From Prevotellaceae bacterium (GTDB lineage: Bacteria > Bacteroidota > Bacteroidia > Bacteroidales > Paludibacteraceae), in NCBI GenBank assembly GCA_020636675.1, contig JACJXK010000009.1, positions 1 through 64,000 on the forward strand: a stretch of DNA of 64,000 nt, read 5' to 3'. Position 1 is the first letter of the stretch; each line of letters starts with the position of its first letter. Position numbers and translations under genes: made by a program. Positions 44,470-54,924 of this stretch are shown one piece after another. The notes beneath the pieces were generated by a model, which saw nothing but the letters and a program-made list of their open reading frames with translations, was not told the DNA's origin and did not search any database.

Positions 44470-45162
44470 TCACTCTGAAATGAACTTCTGTGCGGTGATT
44501 ATGTCGCAGGCGTGGTCTATATCCACAATCTTAGAAAAAGGGTAGGCGTCCAGATGAATTTGTGATTTGATGATTTCCCGTTGAAAATTTCTCATCCGGT
44601 GGATTCCTGATTCTACACACCTTTGTATTGTGGGAAAAACCTCTGGCGTGAGTCCGTAGATGCCGCCGGATATGAAGCGTATGTCGTTTTCATAATTGTC
44701 TTCGAAGGATAAAATTTGGTTGTTCTCGTTTGTCCTCACGTATAGCGGTGATTCGTCGTCAATGAAAGTGGTGACTCCCATCATCCCATGGTTTCTTCTT
44801 CCCATCTCCTCTATGTATCCGCTGAAATCATCTTCTCTGAAGATAGTATCGACGGTGGTTACGCAGAACTTGCTGCCATGGAGGTATGGTGTCAGTGCGT
44901 GGAAGCTGTGGAGCGAGCTGGGCGTGCTCTTCACGATGAGGTGGAGTGGTATGTGTAGTCTTGTTTTGGACAAATGCTCCCGTACCTCCCTTCTTTCCTC
45001 GTTTACAATGATGGCGATGGATTCGGCGTCGTTCATCATAAATATCCGTATGAGGCGGTCTATTAGCGTCTCCCCGTTAAGTTGAATCAAAGGTTTAGGG
45101 GTGACGATGCCTTCGCTTGCCAATCGGGAACCTTCGCCCGCCGCTATTATTCCGTATTTCAT
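44470..45162 (-). CDS. Sugar nucleotidyltransferase-like protein
   Basis: A 230-residue nucleotidyltransferase of the NTP_transferase family, which joins an NTP and a sugar phosphate or similar. N-terminal GIIAAGEGSRLASEG is the nucleotide-binding signature, PKPLIQLNGETLIDR is the substrate loop, and a later VTTVDTIF segment resembles the DXD metal region. The substrate cannot be read from the sequence. It stands alone, convergent with the GGGtGRT operon and just downstream of porT. Confidence 0.85.
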   Translation of the reverse strand: MKYGIIAAGEGSRLASEGIVTPKPLIQLNGETLIDRLIRIFMMNDAESIAIIVNEERREVREHLSKTRLHIPLHLIVKSTPSSLHSFHALTPYLHGSKFCVTTVDTIFREDDFSGYIEEMGRRNHGMMGVTTFIDDESPLYVRTNENNQILSFEDNYENDIRFISGGIYGLTPEVFPTIQRCVESGIHRMRNFQREIIKSQIHLDAYPFSKIVDIDHACDIITAQKFISE

Positions 45163-45182
45163 GTTGCCGACATTTTTTTTGT

Positions 45183-45229
45183 AAAAAACAACAAACCGCC
45201 TTATAAACGAATTTATAAGGCGGTTTGTT
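45183..45229 (-). terminator. Terminator after porT
   Basis: A perfect 18-bp inverted repeat (AACAAACCGCCTTATAAA and its complement) with a four-base loop, followed on the minus strand by a T run. Confidence 0.9.
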
Positions 45230-45245
45230 CTTCATTTCCTCTATC

Positions 45246-45968
45246 CTATTCGAAGTTGAAGGATAGCATGAACAGACGTGATGTCAGTTTGGAAATGGCG
45301 TTTGTGTATTTGAGGTCTTTCTCGTCGACAATCTCTGGTCTGTTGCGTTCCAACATATCGTTCAGACCTATGTACATCTTGAATTCCGGAGCAAGCTTGA
45401 AATAAGGCATGTATAAATCGCATCCGATTCCGAATTCTATTCCGTAATCGATTTTCTTTAGTAAAATGACCTCTTCTTTGGATCTGGCCAAGTCCCAAGT
45501 GGCGCTGACGCCTCCCAATAGGTACGGACGGTAATTGCCGGAACGTTGTCCTCTGAATTTCAGTAGTAGGGGGAAGTTGATGATGCTGGATTTTACGGTT
45601 GCCGACTTGTCCGATAGATTACCTTCGGCATCGGTGAATCTCAATACCCGGTCACCGAACAGCAGTGCGGGGGTAAGTCGGAGGTTCAGATACTCGAACA
45701 GCCGTAGGTCGCTGATGATGCCCACGGTAAATCCGGCAGATAGGTCGGATTGGTCGGCAAACCACACTTTACCGTCCGCATCGACAACTGTCGATCCGTA
45801 GTTGGATAAGTTGAAATCCATGGTGTTCAATCCTAAGATGAAACCGAAGTGGTAAGGTTTGTTGTCCACATGGACAAGGTTTTGAACCCTACCGTATCCG
45901 CCATATTGAGCGTTGGTTCCTGCCGTTGTAGTGAGGAGCAGGAGGATGCTTAGTATAATCTTTTTCAA
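45246..45968 (-). CDS. porT: T9SS outer-membrane-associated protein PorT
   Basis: A 240-residue barrel protein with signal peptide (ending GTNAQ). The NLVHVDNKPYHFGFILGLN segment after the signal and the strand pattern ending LFMLSFNFE match PorT/SprT, required for type IX secretion in Porphyromonas and Flavobacterium. It could be mistaken for a generic porin; the PHFG-type opening is the best discriminator. SprA and PorW, other T9SS components, lie in the same window. Leader about 95 bases from a TAAATTTG box. Confidence 0.83.
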   Translation of the reverse strand: MKKIILSILLLLTTTAGTNAQYGGYGRVQNLVHVDNKPYHFGFILGLNTMDFNLSNYGSTVVDADGKVWFADQSDLSAGFTVGIISDLRLFEYLNLRLTPALLFGDRVLRFTDAEGNLSDKSATVKSSIINFPLLLKFRGQRSGNYRPYLLGGVSATWDLARSKEEVILLKKIDYGIEFGIGCDLYMPYFKLAPEFKMYIGLNDMLERNRPEIVDEKDLKYTNAISKLTSRLFMLSFNFE

Positions 45969-46505
45969 AACTTAAAAATCTTTGATTTTAATAATAACGC
46001 AGACTTTTCTTTTTTATTTTTTGTGGAAACTATTGCTTTATCCTAAAAAACGAAGTCTGTTTTTCGACCGCAAATTTACAATCTTTTTGTGAGTGTTTGA
46101 ATAGAACTCCGTTTAAAGTTGATAAATGGCTGTGATTTAAGGAGATGATTTGCCTTATTTCCTGATTCTCCGACAAATATTCTTGTCTTTCGCCTTTGCC
46201 TATCGATGAAATGTCAGTATCCTGCCTCATTTTTTTTAGTAGATAGCCACTTGTCTATGGAAGTTGACTGATTAAGAAAGAAGGATGGACAGGTCGCCTC
46301 CGTTTCTGTTTGCAAACTTTATCGATTTCTTTTCATACGTTTTCGGCTAAATAGCCGTTAATAATACGAAAATTGGTGCAATGGATGTGAAAGTGGATTC
46401 GGGCATCAAGTTTTATATGCAATTATTAATTAAAGAAATAGGATTTTTGTATCTTTGCGAAATTTAATTTGGCATCATACTCAATCACAACACGTACAAA
46501 ATATT
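45969..46505. other. Gene-free stretch with porT and ruvA promoters
   Basis: 537 bases between the divergent porT and ruvA genes. A minus-strand TAAATTTG (46071-46078) points to porT; a plus-strand TATCTTTG (46450-46457) lies about 50 bases before ruvA. A short inverted repeat with CAGACTT and AAGTCTG falls in the porT leader. An open frame at 46030-46230 has no support. Confidence 0.5.
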
Positions 46506-47093
46506 ATGTTCGAGTATATAAGCGGAAAAATATCTGAACTGACGCCGACCTATGTGGTGTTGGACTGCAATCAAATAGGATATTTCATTCATATATCATT
46601 AAATACGTATGCTACCTTGGAAAATAAGGATAGCGCGAAACTTTATGTATATGAGGCCATAAGAGAGGATGCCTATACCCTGTATGGTTTTTCGGAGAAG
46701 GACGAACGTCAGTTGTTTCTGCTGCTCATCTCGGTGTCCGGCATTGGTGCCAATACGGCGAGGATGATTCTCTCCTCCTTTTCGGTGAACGAGCTGAAAA
46801 CCGTCATTGCCACGGACGATGTGAACCAGATGAAAGGGGTGAAGGGTATCGGTTTGAAAACAGCACAGCGAGTCATTATAGATCTGAAGGATAAGGTGGA
46901 CGTGTCTGATGCCGATCTGACGGCGAAAGATGCGGTTGGCCAGACAAAAGCCAACAAGGAGGAGTCTGTCGCCGCTCTTGTCATGTTGGGCTTTGCCCGG
47001 CCGGCGGCGGTCAAGGTGGTGGACAAAATATTGGAGGAGAATCCGGCCATGCAGTTGGAGAAGGTCATTAAGGAGGCGTTGAAGCGGATGTAG
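46506..47093 (+). CDS. ruvA: Holliday junction helicase subunit RuvA
   Basis: A 195-residue RuvA, which binds four-way DNA junctions and recruits RuvB. N-terminal OB fold (MFEYISGKISELTPTYVVLD), the GSYTLYGF-like YTLYGFSEKDERQLF block, helix-hairpin-helix motifs around GIGANTARMIL and VKGIGLKTAQRVII, and the C-terminal three-helix domain (AALVMLGF). The open frame begins 17 codons earlier but the OB fold starts at this ATG. No ruvB beside it. Confidence 0.95.
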   Translation: MFEYISGKISELTPTYVVLDCNQIGYFIHISLNTYATLENKDSAKLYVYEAIREDAYTLYGFSEKDERQLFLLLISVSGIGANTARMILSSFSVNELKTVIATDDVNQMKGVKGIGLKTAQRVIIDLKDKVDVSDADLTAKDAVGQTKANKEESVAALVMLGFARPAAVKVVDKILEENPAMQLEKVIKEALKRM

Positions 47094-47174
47094 CAAAAGG
47101 TGCGGGGTCTTTTCCTGAGCGTGTTGACAAGTTTTTTTTATCGAATTGTAGGTTAATTTAAATATTCCCTGGTC

Positions 47175-50100
47175 TTGAAGAAGAAAGTAAATCAGATTGT
47201 TTTTATATGCATGCTATTGTGTGGCGTGATCATGTTCTCTACGTATGCCCAGCAGGCAGGCGGACCGGATATGACGGGCGGCGATGGCGTTGAAAGTTCG
47301 GATTCTACTCGAAATGCTGACTCGCTTCGGACGTCGGTCTCTGAAGATAATGCCAAGTACGACACCACGGATCTTCATTATCCGCTGAAGAAGACGGAAC
47401 TGGTCACCTATGATGAACTACAGAATAATGTTTCTCCTGCCGATGTCCGGACTCCGGAAAATGTGAATCAGAGTGTGGAGTATGATCCTAATACCGGACT
47501 TTATGTCTTCACTACGAAGGTGGGCGACATGGATGTCTCCACCCCATTTGTCCTGAACGAAAGCGAATATGGCGACTATGCCTTGCAGCAGTCCATGAAT
47601 TCCTATTGGGCGCAGAAGAATAAAGCCAACCAGAATGGGAAAGACAAGGATTTCTCGTTGAGCGATATGCAGATAGGTATCGGAGCTACGGGCGATAAGA
47701 TTTTCGGGCCCGGTGGCGTACAGTTGAAGACGCAAGGTTCCGTTGACCTTACCTTTGGCTTGAAAATATCCAAGAGGGACAATCCTACTATTCCGGAGCG
47801 GAACAGGACGAATACGGTGTTCGATTTTGATACGAAGATCCAGTTGAGCGCAAACGGAAAGGTGGGCGACCGGGTCAATTTCACCATGAATTACAATACG
47901 GAAGCCTCTTTTGATTTTGACCAGAAGATGATAAACCTTTCCTACGAAGGAAAGGAAGATGATATCATCAAAAAGATAGAGGCAGGAAATGTCAGTCTGC
48001 CATTGTCTACCTCCCTCATAAAAGGAGGAACGGCTCTGTTTGGTGTGCGTACGGATCTACAGTTTGGAAAGTTGAAGATCTCCGCAATCGCATCCCAACA
48101 GGAGTCGGAGTCGAAGACCATCAATACACAGGGGGCACAGACCACTGAATTCTCCATCTCGGCTTCCAGCTATGATGAGAATAGACATTATTTCCTTTCC
48201 GAATATTTCTATAACAATTACGACGAATGGGCCAAGAACCTGCCTAATCCGCAGTCGGGCATTGTAATCAATAGGGTAGAGGTGTGGGTTACCAACCGGT
48301 CTTCTTATGACAAACAGAGCCGGAACATCATCGCGTTTACCGAATTGGGTGAGCATTATAACGACAAGAGGAAAAATCCGAGCAACGACACTTCGTCCTA
48401 CTCTCTGTATTCTCGGATAAAGAACGATCCGAACGTGCGGAGTTATGAGATGGCAACGGACATATTGGAGTCTGCTCCATATAATCAGGAGACGGGTCGC
48501 GATTTCGAGAATATCAATAGCGCACGTTTATTGGAACCTTCTGAGTATACGCTCAATTCGCAGATGGGATTTATTTCGTTGAAGAGTACGCTTGCCAATG
48601 ACGATGTCTTGGCTATTGCCTACGAGTACACCAAAGGAGGAAAGTCTTATAAGGTCGGTGAGTTTTCGACGGACGTCTCTTCCGATACTACCACCTCTGC
48701 CAAACGTACACTCTTTGTGAAGTTGCTGAAGGCTACCTCTTCCACTCCAAACTATGCTCATTTGTGGAAGTTGGCCATGAAAAACGTATATTCCTTAGGC
48801 GCATACAATCTTCAGCAGGAGAAGTTCCAAGTGGAGGTGAACTACTATTATCAGAACGATTCCGTGTCGACATATATGTCCTACATTCCCGAAATCAATA
48901 ATAAAAAACTGTTGAGGGTTCTGAATCTTGACCGTCTGAACAAACGGCAACAGGCTATCCCTGACGGGTATTATGATTTTGTGGAGGGCTACACGGTCTA
49001 TGCCTCGAATGGACGTATCATATTTCCAAGCACAAGGCCGTTTGATACCGGACTGAAAAATGGTTATGGTCCAGCCTATGCCAATCAGGTGGAGAAATTT
49101 GCTTTTCCTGAGCTATATGACTCTACGCTGACGGTCGCTAAACAGTTTGCGGAGAAGGATAAATTTGTCCTTTCAGGAAAATACAAGTCTTCGTCGGGTT
49201 CTGAGATCCGGTTGGGAGCATCCAATGTGCCGAGAGGATCGGTGCGTGTCACCGCAGGCGGACGTACCTTGGAAGAGGGATCCGGATTTACGGTCGACTA
49301 TAACTTGGGTGTGGTGACCATCTTGGACGATGTGGCGTTGGCGTCCAATTCTCCGATTAGCGTTTCGTTGGAGAGTCAGTCTTTCTTCAGTATGCAGCGT
49401 AAGTCTCTCGTAGGGACGAATGTCGAGTATGCGTTGAGCGACGAGGTCACTCTGGGTGGTACTATCATGCATCTTTCAGAGAAGCCTTTGACTACGAAAG
49501 TGGGGTATGGCGATGAGCCGATGTCCAACACGATATGGGGTCTGAATGCCTCCTACAAGACGGACGTGCAGTGGTTGACCAATTTGGTGGATAAAATTCC
49601 GTTGGTAGATGCTAAGGCTCCGTCCTCATTCGCAATCTCCGGTGAGTTCGCACAATTGATTCCTGGCCATTCCGATGCGATAGACCAGAGTGAACAGGGC
49701 GTCTCTTATATAGATGATTTTGAAGGTACTAAGTCGTCCATCAATATTATGCATCCTTCCGGATGGGCGTTGGCCAGTACGCCGAAGGATTTCGTGCGCC
49801 AATCTGATGCCTTTTGGGGTAAATATCTGAGCGGAACGGATCTGACCAACATGGGATACGGATTGAACCGTTCTCATCTGGCATGGTTCTATATAGACCA
49901 GATATTCACGAATAAGACGAAGAGTGATGGCACTCCTTCCCATATTTATAATGATAAGGAGCAGTTGTCCAACCATTTTGTGAGAGCAGTGCACGAACAG
50001 GAAATATATCAGAACAAGGAGGCTCTTTATGGTCAACCTACAACCATCCAGACGTTGAATCTCTCCTATTATCCGAAGGAGAGAGGTCCGTATAACTTGG

Positions 50101-53100
50101 ATGTGGACAAGATGGGTAGCGATGGTTATCTGCAAAATCCGGAAGAGCGATGGGCGGGTATCATGAGAAAGTTGGACAATAGTAACTTCGAAAATTCAAA
50201 TATAGAATATATAGAGTTCTGGTTGATGGATCCGTTTGTCTATGCAGACGAGTCGGATGAGAAGAAGATGGTCAACCGCACCTCTAACGGAGGAACGGTT
50301 AGTGGTAAGTTGGTGTTCAACTTGGGTGATGTCTCCGAGGATGTGCTTCGCGACGGACGTATCTCCTTTGAGAACGGATTGCCAACTACAAGCAACCCAA
50401 CGGCGGTCGATTCTACGATATGGGGTCGGGTGCCGAAGATTCAGGCAATCACCAATTCGTTCGACATGTCTAATGTGGAGCAGCAGGATTTGGGTCTGAA
50501 CGGTTTGTCTACGGAGTCGGAATTTGACTATTCCACCTATAAGAAATATGTGGATGGTGTCAGATCTAAACTCTCGGCTTCTGCTACGGAGAGGATGATG
50601 AATGAAGATCTCTTCTCTCCTCTGACAGACCCTGCCGGCGATAATTTCCATTACTTCAGAGGCTCCGATTTTGATGATAAGGAGGTGTCTGTCTTGGACC
50701 GTTATAAATATTATAATGGAATGGAGGCCAACTCTTCCACTTCGGGAAGTAATTATACCACCTCTTCGTCTACATATCCGAATACGGAAGATCTGAACGG
50801 AGACCGCACCATGACAACCAAAGAGCAATATTACTCTTATTCTATCTCCATAGACAGAGGTATGTTTAAGGAGGAGAATTGGGAGAAGAACCATATAGCC
50901 AGTGTTGTTGAGTCTCAGGTTGATTTGAGAAATGGAAATACGGAAAGTATCAGATGGTATCAGTTCAAGATACCTGTCCGTACTCCGGACGGAAAGGTGG
51001 GCGGAATATCCGACTATCGCTCCATTCGTTTCATCCGTATGTATATGGCCGGATTTGAAGAGGAGACGCATCTCCGTTTCGGCGCATTGTCTCTTGTCCG
51101 TACGGATTGGAGAGTGTATGAGAACAGCGACAAATTGGTCGATAAGAATGTGTCCGGTCTAAATGGTGACGGACGGATAGAGATATCTTCCGTTAATATA
51201 GAGAACGATGGTAAAAGGATTCCGGTCAACTATGTGCTGCCTCCTGGTATCTCTAGGGAGATTGATCCTAGCCAGACACAGATACGCCAAGAGAACGAGC
51301 AGTCTATGTCTCTGAAGATAGATAGTTTGGAGCCGAAGGATGTGCGTGCCGTTTATAAGTTGACAAATATTGATATGAGGCAATATGAACGTCTGAAGAT
51401 GTATGTGCATGCCGAAAATCAAGTGGGAAGCGCAGATCTGAAGGATAATAGAATGTCTTTGTTCCTCCGTTTGGGTTCTGACTTTACGGAGAACTATTAC
51501 GAATATAAGATTCCGTTGGTGTTGACGCAGGAGGGAAATAACACGTCAGATTTGGTATGGCCTGTAGACAACAACGTTGATTTCGATTTCAGCTTGCTTA
51601 CTGACTTGAAGTTGGAGAGGGACAGAAAGAAAACAGCTGGTTCTGCGAAGTACAATGAACGATATTCAAGGATGAATGGTAATAATACGGTTACGGTAAT
51701 CGGTAACCCTTCCATTGGAGAGGTCTCTTCGATGATGATCGGTGTTGTCAATGACGATAATGTCTCCCATAGCGTGGAGGTTTGGGTCAATGAGATGCGT
51801 ATGGCCGGATTCAACGAAGACGGAGGTTGGGCTGCGTTGGCCAACATGGGAGTCGTGTTCTCCGACCTGGGCTCCTTGAGCTTGGGCGGACACGTGGAGA
51901 CGGTCGGTTTTGGTGGTATAGACCAGAATGTGAACGAACGCAACACAGACGATTTTTATGAATACAACATGACCGCTGCCATACAGTTGGGCAAGTTCTT
52001 CCCGGAGAAGGCGAAGGTTAATTTTCCTGTCACCTATACCTATTCTAAGCAGATTACAAAACCGGAGTATGACCCTCTGAATACGGATATAAAGTTGGAT
52101 CAGTCGTTGGACAATCAGGAGACGGAGGCTCAGCGTGACTCCATCCGGAAGATGGCTGTCACCCAGACTACCTACAAGAGCTTGACGCTATCCAATGTGA
52201 GGGTGGGCATTGCAAGCAAAACTCCTATGCCGTATGATCCCGCCAACTTCTCGTTCTCTTTGGGCTACAATGAAACCTATGAGGAGTCTCCAGAAACACA
52301 GTATGCTGTCGATCAAAACCATGCTGGATCGTTCAATTATGTCTATTCGCTTAATCCGAAACCGGTGGAACCACTGAAGAGGGTGAAGTTCTTTAAATCC
52401 AATTATTTGAAGCTTTTCCGTGATTTCAACTTCTATTATCTGCCTACGCAGATCGCTTTCGGCACGACAATGAACAGGCACTACGAAGAGGTACAGGCCC
52501 GCAACTATACGTATCAGATAGAGAAGGATACCACATTCCCGTTCATGACGTTTGACAAGGATTGGACTTGGGACCGTACTTCAGACATTAAGTTTAATTT
52601 GATGAAGAGTCTTAAACTCTCTCTCTCCACTTCGATGAACTCCGAGATTCCGGAGCTGATCAGAGACTCTTCCGGATTCCATAATATTCCTGTCAATAAG
52701 GATTATCTGTTAGATTGCGGACGTGACGATTGGTATGAGATGTGGAAAGACACCGTATGGCATGGGATTAAGAGCTTTGGTGTGCCCGTGGCTTACGAAC
52801 AGCGTTTCTCGGCCTCTTATGCCGTCCCTGTCAACAAACTGCCATTTATGGAGTGGGTGACCTCCAATGCACAATACTCGGCTCGGTATAGTTGGGACAA
52901 GGGTGCCGTGCTGAATTTGGGAGAGGCGCCTTCTACCGGAAATGTGGCCGTCAGTGAGCGTCTGTGGAACGGAGATGTCCGTTTCAATTTGGAGACGTTG
53001 TATAACAAGTCGGTATATCTGAAGGAGATCAATAACCGTTACTCTTCCCGAAATGCCAACAATAGAAGTAGAAACAAGGGAAAAGAGAAGAAAGAGGAGA

Positions 53101-54710
53101 AGCCTAGGGTTTATGAACGTAAAAACCTCCGATTAAAGAAGGATAATAAAACGAAGATCTCCCATAGGTTGAACTCTACTAAGCTGAATGTGGTGTTGAC
53201 GGATGCCGATGGAAACATCTATCCGGTGAGCTACAAGGTAGATGATGCCAATTCTATTACAATATCCTCTACGGAAGACAAGACAAATCTGAGTCTGAAG
53301 GTGACTCCTATCATTAAGAAACGCACCATTGCTGATGATGTGCGTGATGTCTCTGTGCGTATGTTGATGATGGTGCGCAGTGTCAATGCCAGTTACCGTC
53401 ATGGTGATGTGCTCGAACTTCAAGGCTTTATGCCTAATACTGGTTTCTTCGGGCAGAACGGCTCTGCTCCCGGCTATGATTTCACTTTCGGATTCTTCAA
53501 TACGGATAATTATCTGAACAAGGCTTACGATAAGGAGTGGATGTTGCAGGATACGAATGTGGTGAATCCTATCATCCACACCGTGACGCAGGACTTCCAG
53601 ATAAAGACGCAGTTGGAGCCCTTCACCGGTTTGAAGGTGGATTTGAACGGAGCTTGGGCTAAGAGCAAATCGACGGAGATATATTATATGTTTGATGGTC
53701 GTCCGGAGACTTATGGTGGAACTTATACAAGAACCCACATGGCCATCAGAACGGCATTCCGTTCGCCATCGCTCAATTCGAAGACGTTTGATGATTTCCT
53801 GAAAAACAAGAAGATTATTCAGAGCCGTGTGCGCAAAGATTTTATGAGTAAGATGGAGGATGCTAATCTTCCTTATGATCCGGGACGTGTCTATGTGAAT
53901 GAGAATTCGGGGGATGTGCTTATTCCGGCATTCCTTTCCGCTTATTCGGGACAGAGCGCCAGCTCTGTTAGCTTGGACCTCTTGCCCAATGTCCTCGCTA
54001 TTCTGCCGAACTGGAAGGTGACGTACGACGGAATATCCCGTCTTCCTTATATCCGTGACCATTTCAAATCGGTCAACCTCAACCATGCCTATAAATGTAC
54101 GTATAATGTGAACGCATTCGCTTCGCAGACTAACTGGACGCCGGTGGTCTCCAATTATGGTTATTCCGTTTGCGAAGATTATTCGGACTTTGATGTGGTG
54201 GCTGGCGAGGATTATATTGGAAGCGTGAACATAAACGAAGCCTTCAACCCTCTGTTTGGAGTGGACGCAAGTCTGAAGAATAGCTTGTCGTTCAAGGTGG
54301 AGTTTAGAAAGTCACGTACCGCCCAACTTGATGTCCCTGGTAACCAGATTGTGGAGTCCTACAGTAAGGAGTATGTGTTCGGAACCGGCTATCGAATTGA
54401 TGACTTCGGAATGATCATCAATCTGAACAATAACAAGCAGAAAAAGGTGAAGAACGATCTGAACCTTCGTTTGGATATCTCTTTCAAGAATACGGACGCA
54501 TATATCCGTGTGATAGACGAGGAGTATTCACAACTAAGCAATGGTTTGAAATCGTTTATCATCAAGTTCTCTGCAGAGTATGTCTTCAGTGAAATGCTCA
54601 ATATTCGGTTCTATTATGACCGTACGGCAAGCACGCCGAAGGTGTCTCAAGGATATCCTACCGTCAATTCGGACTTTGGCTTAGGCTTCCGCTTCTTGCT
54701 GACCAGATAA
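47175..54710 (+). CDS. sprA: T9SS translocon protein SprA
   Basis: A 2511-residue outer-membrane protein, the size of SprA, the very large barrel that forms the T9SS pore. The start is TTG at 47175-47177 directly before the signal peptide (ending STYAQ). The N-terminal region has repeated FDFDTKIQLSANGKVG and MNYNTEASFDFDQK elements typical of SprA, then many long strands with periplasmic and surface loops; a coil-like basic stretch near 1955-1985 (RSRNKGKEKKEEK) and a terminal ending GLGFRFLLTR. It passes folded cargo with C-terminal sorting domains, such as the CE15 esterase in this window. Large open frames on the opposite strand are shadows. Confidence 0.93.
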   Translation: MKKKVNQIVFICMLLCGVIMFSTYAQQAGGPDMTGGDGVESSDSTRNADSLRTSVSEDNAKYDTTDLHYPLKKTELVTYDELQNNVSPADVRTPENVNQSVEYDPNTGLYVFTTKVGDMDVSTPFVLNESEYGDYALQQSMNSYWAQKNKANQNGKDKDFSLSDMQIGIGATGDKIFGPGGVQLKTQGSVDLTFGLKISKRDNPTIPERNRTNTVFDFDTKIQLSANGKVGDRVNFTMNYNTEASFDFDQKMINLSYEGKEDDIIKKIEAGNVSLPLSTSLIKGGTALFGVRTDLQFGKLKISAIASQQESESKTINTQGAQTTEFSISASSYDENRHYFLSEYFYNNYDEWAKNLPNPQSGIVINRVEVWVTNRSSYDKQSRNIIAFTELGEHYNDKRKNPSNDTSSYSLYSRIKNDPNVRSYEMATDILESAPYNQETGRDFENINSARLLEPSEYTLNSQMGFISLKSTLANDDVLAIAYEYTKGGKSYKVGEFSTDVSSDTTTSAKRTLFVKLLKATSSTPNYAHLWKLAMKNVYSLGAYNLQQEKFQVEVNYYYQNDSVSTYMSYIPEINNKKLLRVLNLDRLNKRQQAIPDGYYDFVEGYTVYASNGRIIFPSTRPFDTGLKNGYGPAYANQVEKFAFPELYDSTLTVAKQFAEKDKFVLSGKYKSSSGSEIRLGASNVPRGSVRVTAGGRTLEEGSGFTVDYNLGVVTILDDVALASNSPISVSLESQSFFSMQRKSLVGTNVEYALSDEVTLGGTIMHLSEKPLTTKVGYGDEPMSNTIWGLNASYKTDVQWLTNLVDKIPLVDAKAPSSFAISGEFAQLIPGHSDAIDQSEQGVSYIDDFEGTKSSINIMHPSGWALASTPKDFVRQSDAFWGKYLSGTDLTNMGYGLNRSHLAWFYIDQIFTNKTKSDGTPSHIYNDKEQLSNHFVRAVHEQEIYQNKEALYGQPTTIQTLNLSYYPKERGPYNLDVDKMGSDGYLQNPEERWAGIMRKLDNSNFENSNIEYIEFWLMDPFVYADESDEKKMVNRTSNGGTVSGKLVFNLGDVSEDVLRDGRISFENGLPTTSNPTAVDSTIWGRVPKIQAITNSFDMSNVEQQDLGLNGLSTESEFDYSTYKKYVDGVRSKLSASATERMMNEDLFSPLTDPAGDNFHYFRGSDFDDKEVSVLDRYKYYNGMEANSSTSGSNYTTSSSTYPNTEDLNGDRTMTTKEQYYSYSISIDRGMFKEENWEKNHIASVVESQVDLRNGNTESIRWYQFKIPVRTPDGKVGGISDYRSIRFIRMYMAGFEEETHLRFGALSLVRTDWRVYENSDKLVDKNVSGLNGDGRIEISSVNIENDGKRIPVNYVLPPGISREIDPSQTQIRQENEQSMSLKIDSLEPKDVRAVYKLTNIDMRQYERLKMYVHAENQVGSADLKDNRMSLFLRLGSDFTENYYEYKIPLVLTQEGNNTSDLVWPVDNNVDFDFSLLTDLKLERDRKKTAGSAKYNERYSRMNGNNTVTVIGNPSIGEVSSMMIGVVNDDNVSHSVEVWVNEMRMAGFNEDGGWAALANMGVVFSDLGSLSLGGHVETVGFGGIDQNVNERNTDDFYEYNMTAAIQLGKFFPEKAKVNFPVTYTYSKQITKPEYDPLNTDIKLDQSLDNQETEAQRDSIRKMAVTQTTYKSLTLSNVRVGIASKTPMPYDPANFSFSLGYNETYEESPETQYAVDQNHAGSFNYVYSLNPKPVEPLKRVKFFKSNYLKLFRDFNFYYLPTQIAFGTTMNRHYEEVQARNYTYQIEKDTTFPFMTFDKDWTWDRTSDIKFNLMKSLKLSLSTSMNSEIPELIRDSSGFHNIPVNKDYLLDCGRDDWYEMWKDTVWHGIKSFGVPVAYEQRFSASYAVPVNKLPFMEWVTSNAQYSARYSWDKGAVLNLGEAPSTGNVAVSERLWNGDVRFNLETLYNKSVYLKEINNRYSSRNANNRSRNKGKEKKEEKPRVYERKNLRLKKDNKTKISHRLNSTKLNVVLTDADGNIYPVSYKVDDANSITISSTEDKTNLSLKVTPIIKKRTIADDVRDVSVRMLMMVRSVNASYRHGDVLELQGFMPNTGFFGQNGSAPGYDFTFGFFNTDNYLNKAYDKEWMLQDTNVVNPIIHTVTQDFQIKTQLEPFTGLKVDLNGAWAKSKSTEIYYMFDGRPETYGGTYTRTHMAIRTAFRSPSLNSKTFDDFLKNKKIIQSRVRKDFMSKMEDANLPYDPGRVYVNENSGDVLIPAFLSAYSGQSASSVSLDLLPNVLAILPNWKVTYDGISRLPYIRDHFKSVNLNHAYKCTYNVNAFASQTNWTPVVSNYGYSVCEDYSDFDVVAGEDYIGSVNINEAFNPLFGVDASLKNSLSFKVEFRKSRTAQLDVPGNQIVESYSKEYVFGTGYRIDDFGMIINLNNNKQKKVKNDLNLRLDISFKNTDAYIRVIDEEYSQLSNGLKSFIIKFSAEYVFSEMLNIRFYYDRTASTPKVSQGYPTVNSDFGLGFRFLLTR

Positions 54711-54739
54711 GTGGAGACTCTGATGGCATAAACATACAG

Positions 54740-54774
54740 GAGGAGGTGCAGATTGAATATCTTTGTGCCTCCTC
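54740..54774. other. Hairpin between sprA and the AAA-ATPase gene
   Basis: GAGGAGGTGC (54740-54749) pairs over ten positions, two of them G-T, with GTGCCTCCTC (54765-54774). No T run follows. A TATCTTTG box (54758-54765) lies in the loop. Role unknown. Confidence 0.35.
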
Positions 54775-54885
54775 TTGCATGTGCTTGTGCGGTTGCCCGT
54801 TTTACAGAAGATGCGGCACGTGCCTCTTGCCCGGTTGTTTGCCGATTAGTTTTCCCATGATTCACAATCCAATGGATAAAATTGC

Positions 54886-54893
54886 TACCTTTG
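54886..54893 (+). promoter_or_regulatory. -7 box for AAA-ATPase/PD-(D/E)XK gene
   Basis: TACCTTTG on the plus strand, about 32 bases before the ATG at 54925. Confidence 0.5.
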
Positions 54894-54924
54894 CCATAGA
54901 GGTAAAACACAAAAAGAAAGAGAT

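Noticed and set aside
46030..46230. 66-residue minus-strand frame between porT and ruvA
   Set aside because: Overlaps the porT promoter region and looks non-coding.
50196..51071. 291-residue minus-strand frame inside sprA
   Set aside because: Also a shadow; no protein-like motifs and no promoter.
53133..54086. 317-residue minus-strand frame inside sprA
   Set aside because: Shadow of the sprA coding strand; composition follows sprA codons.
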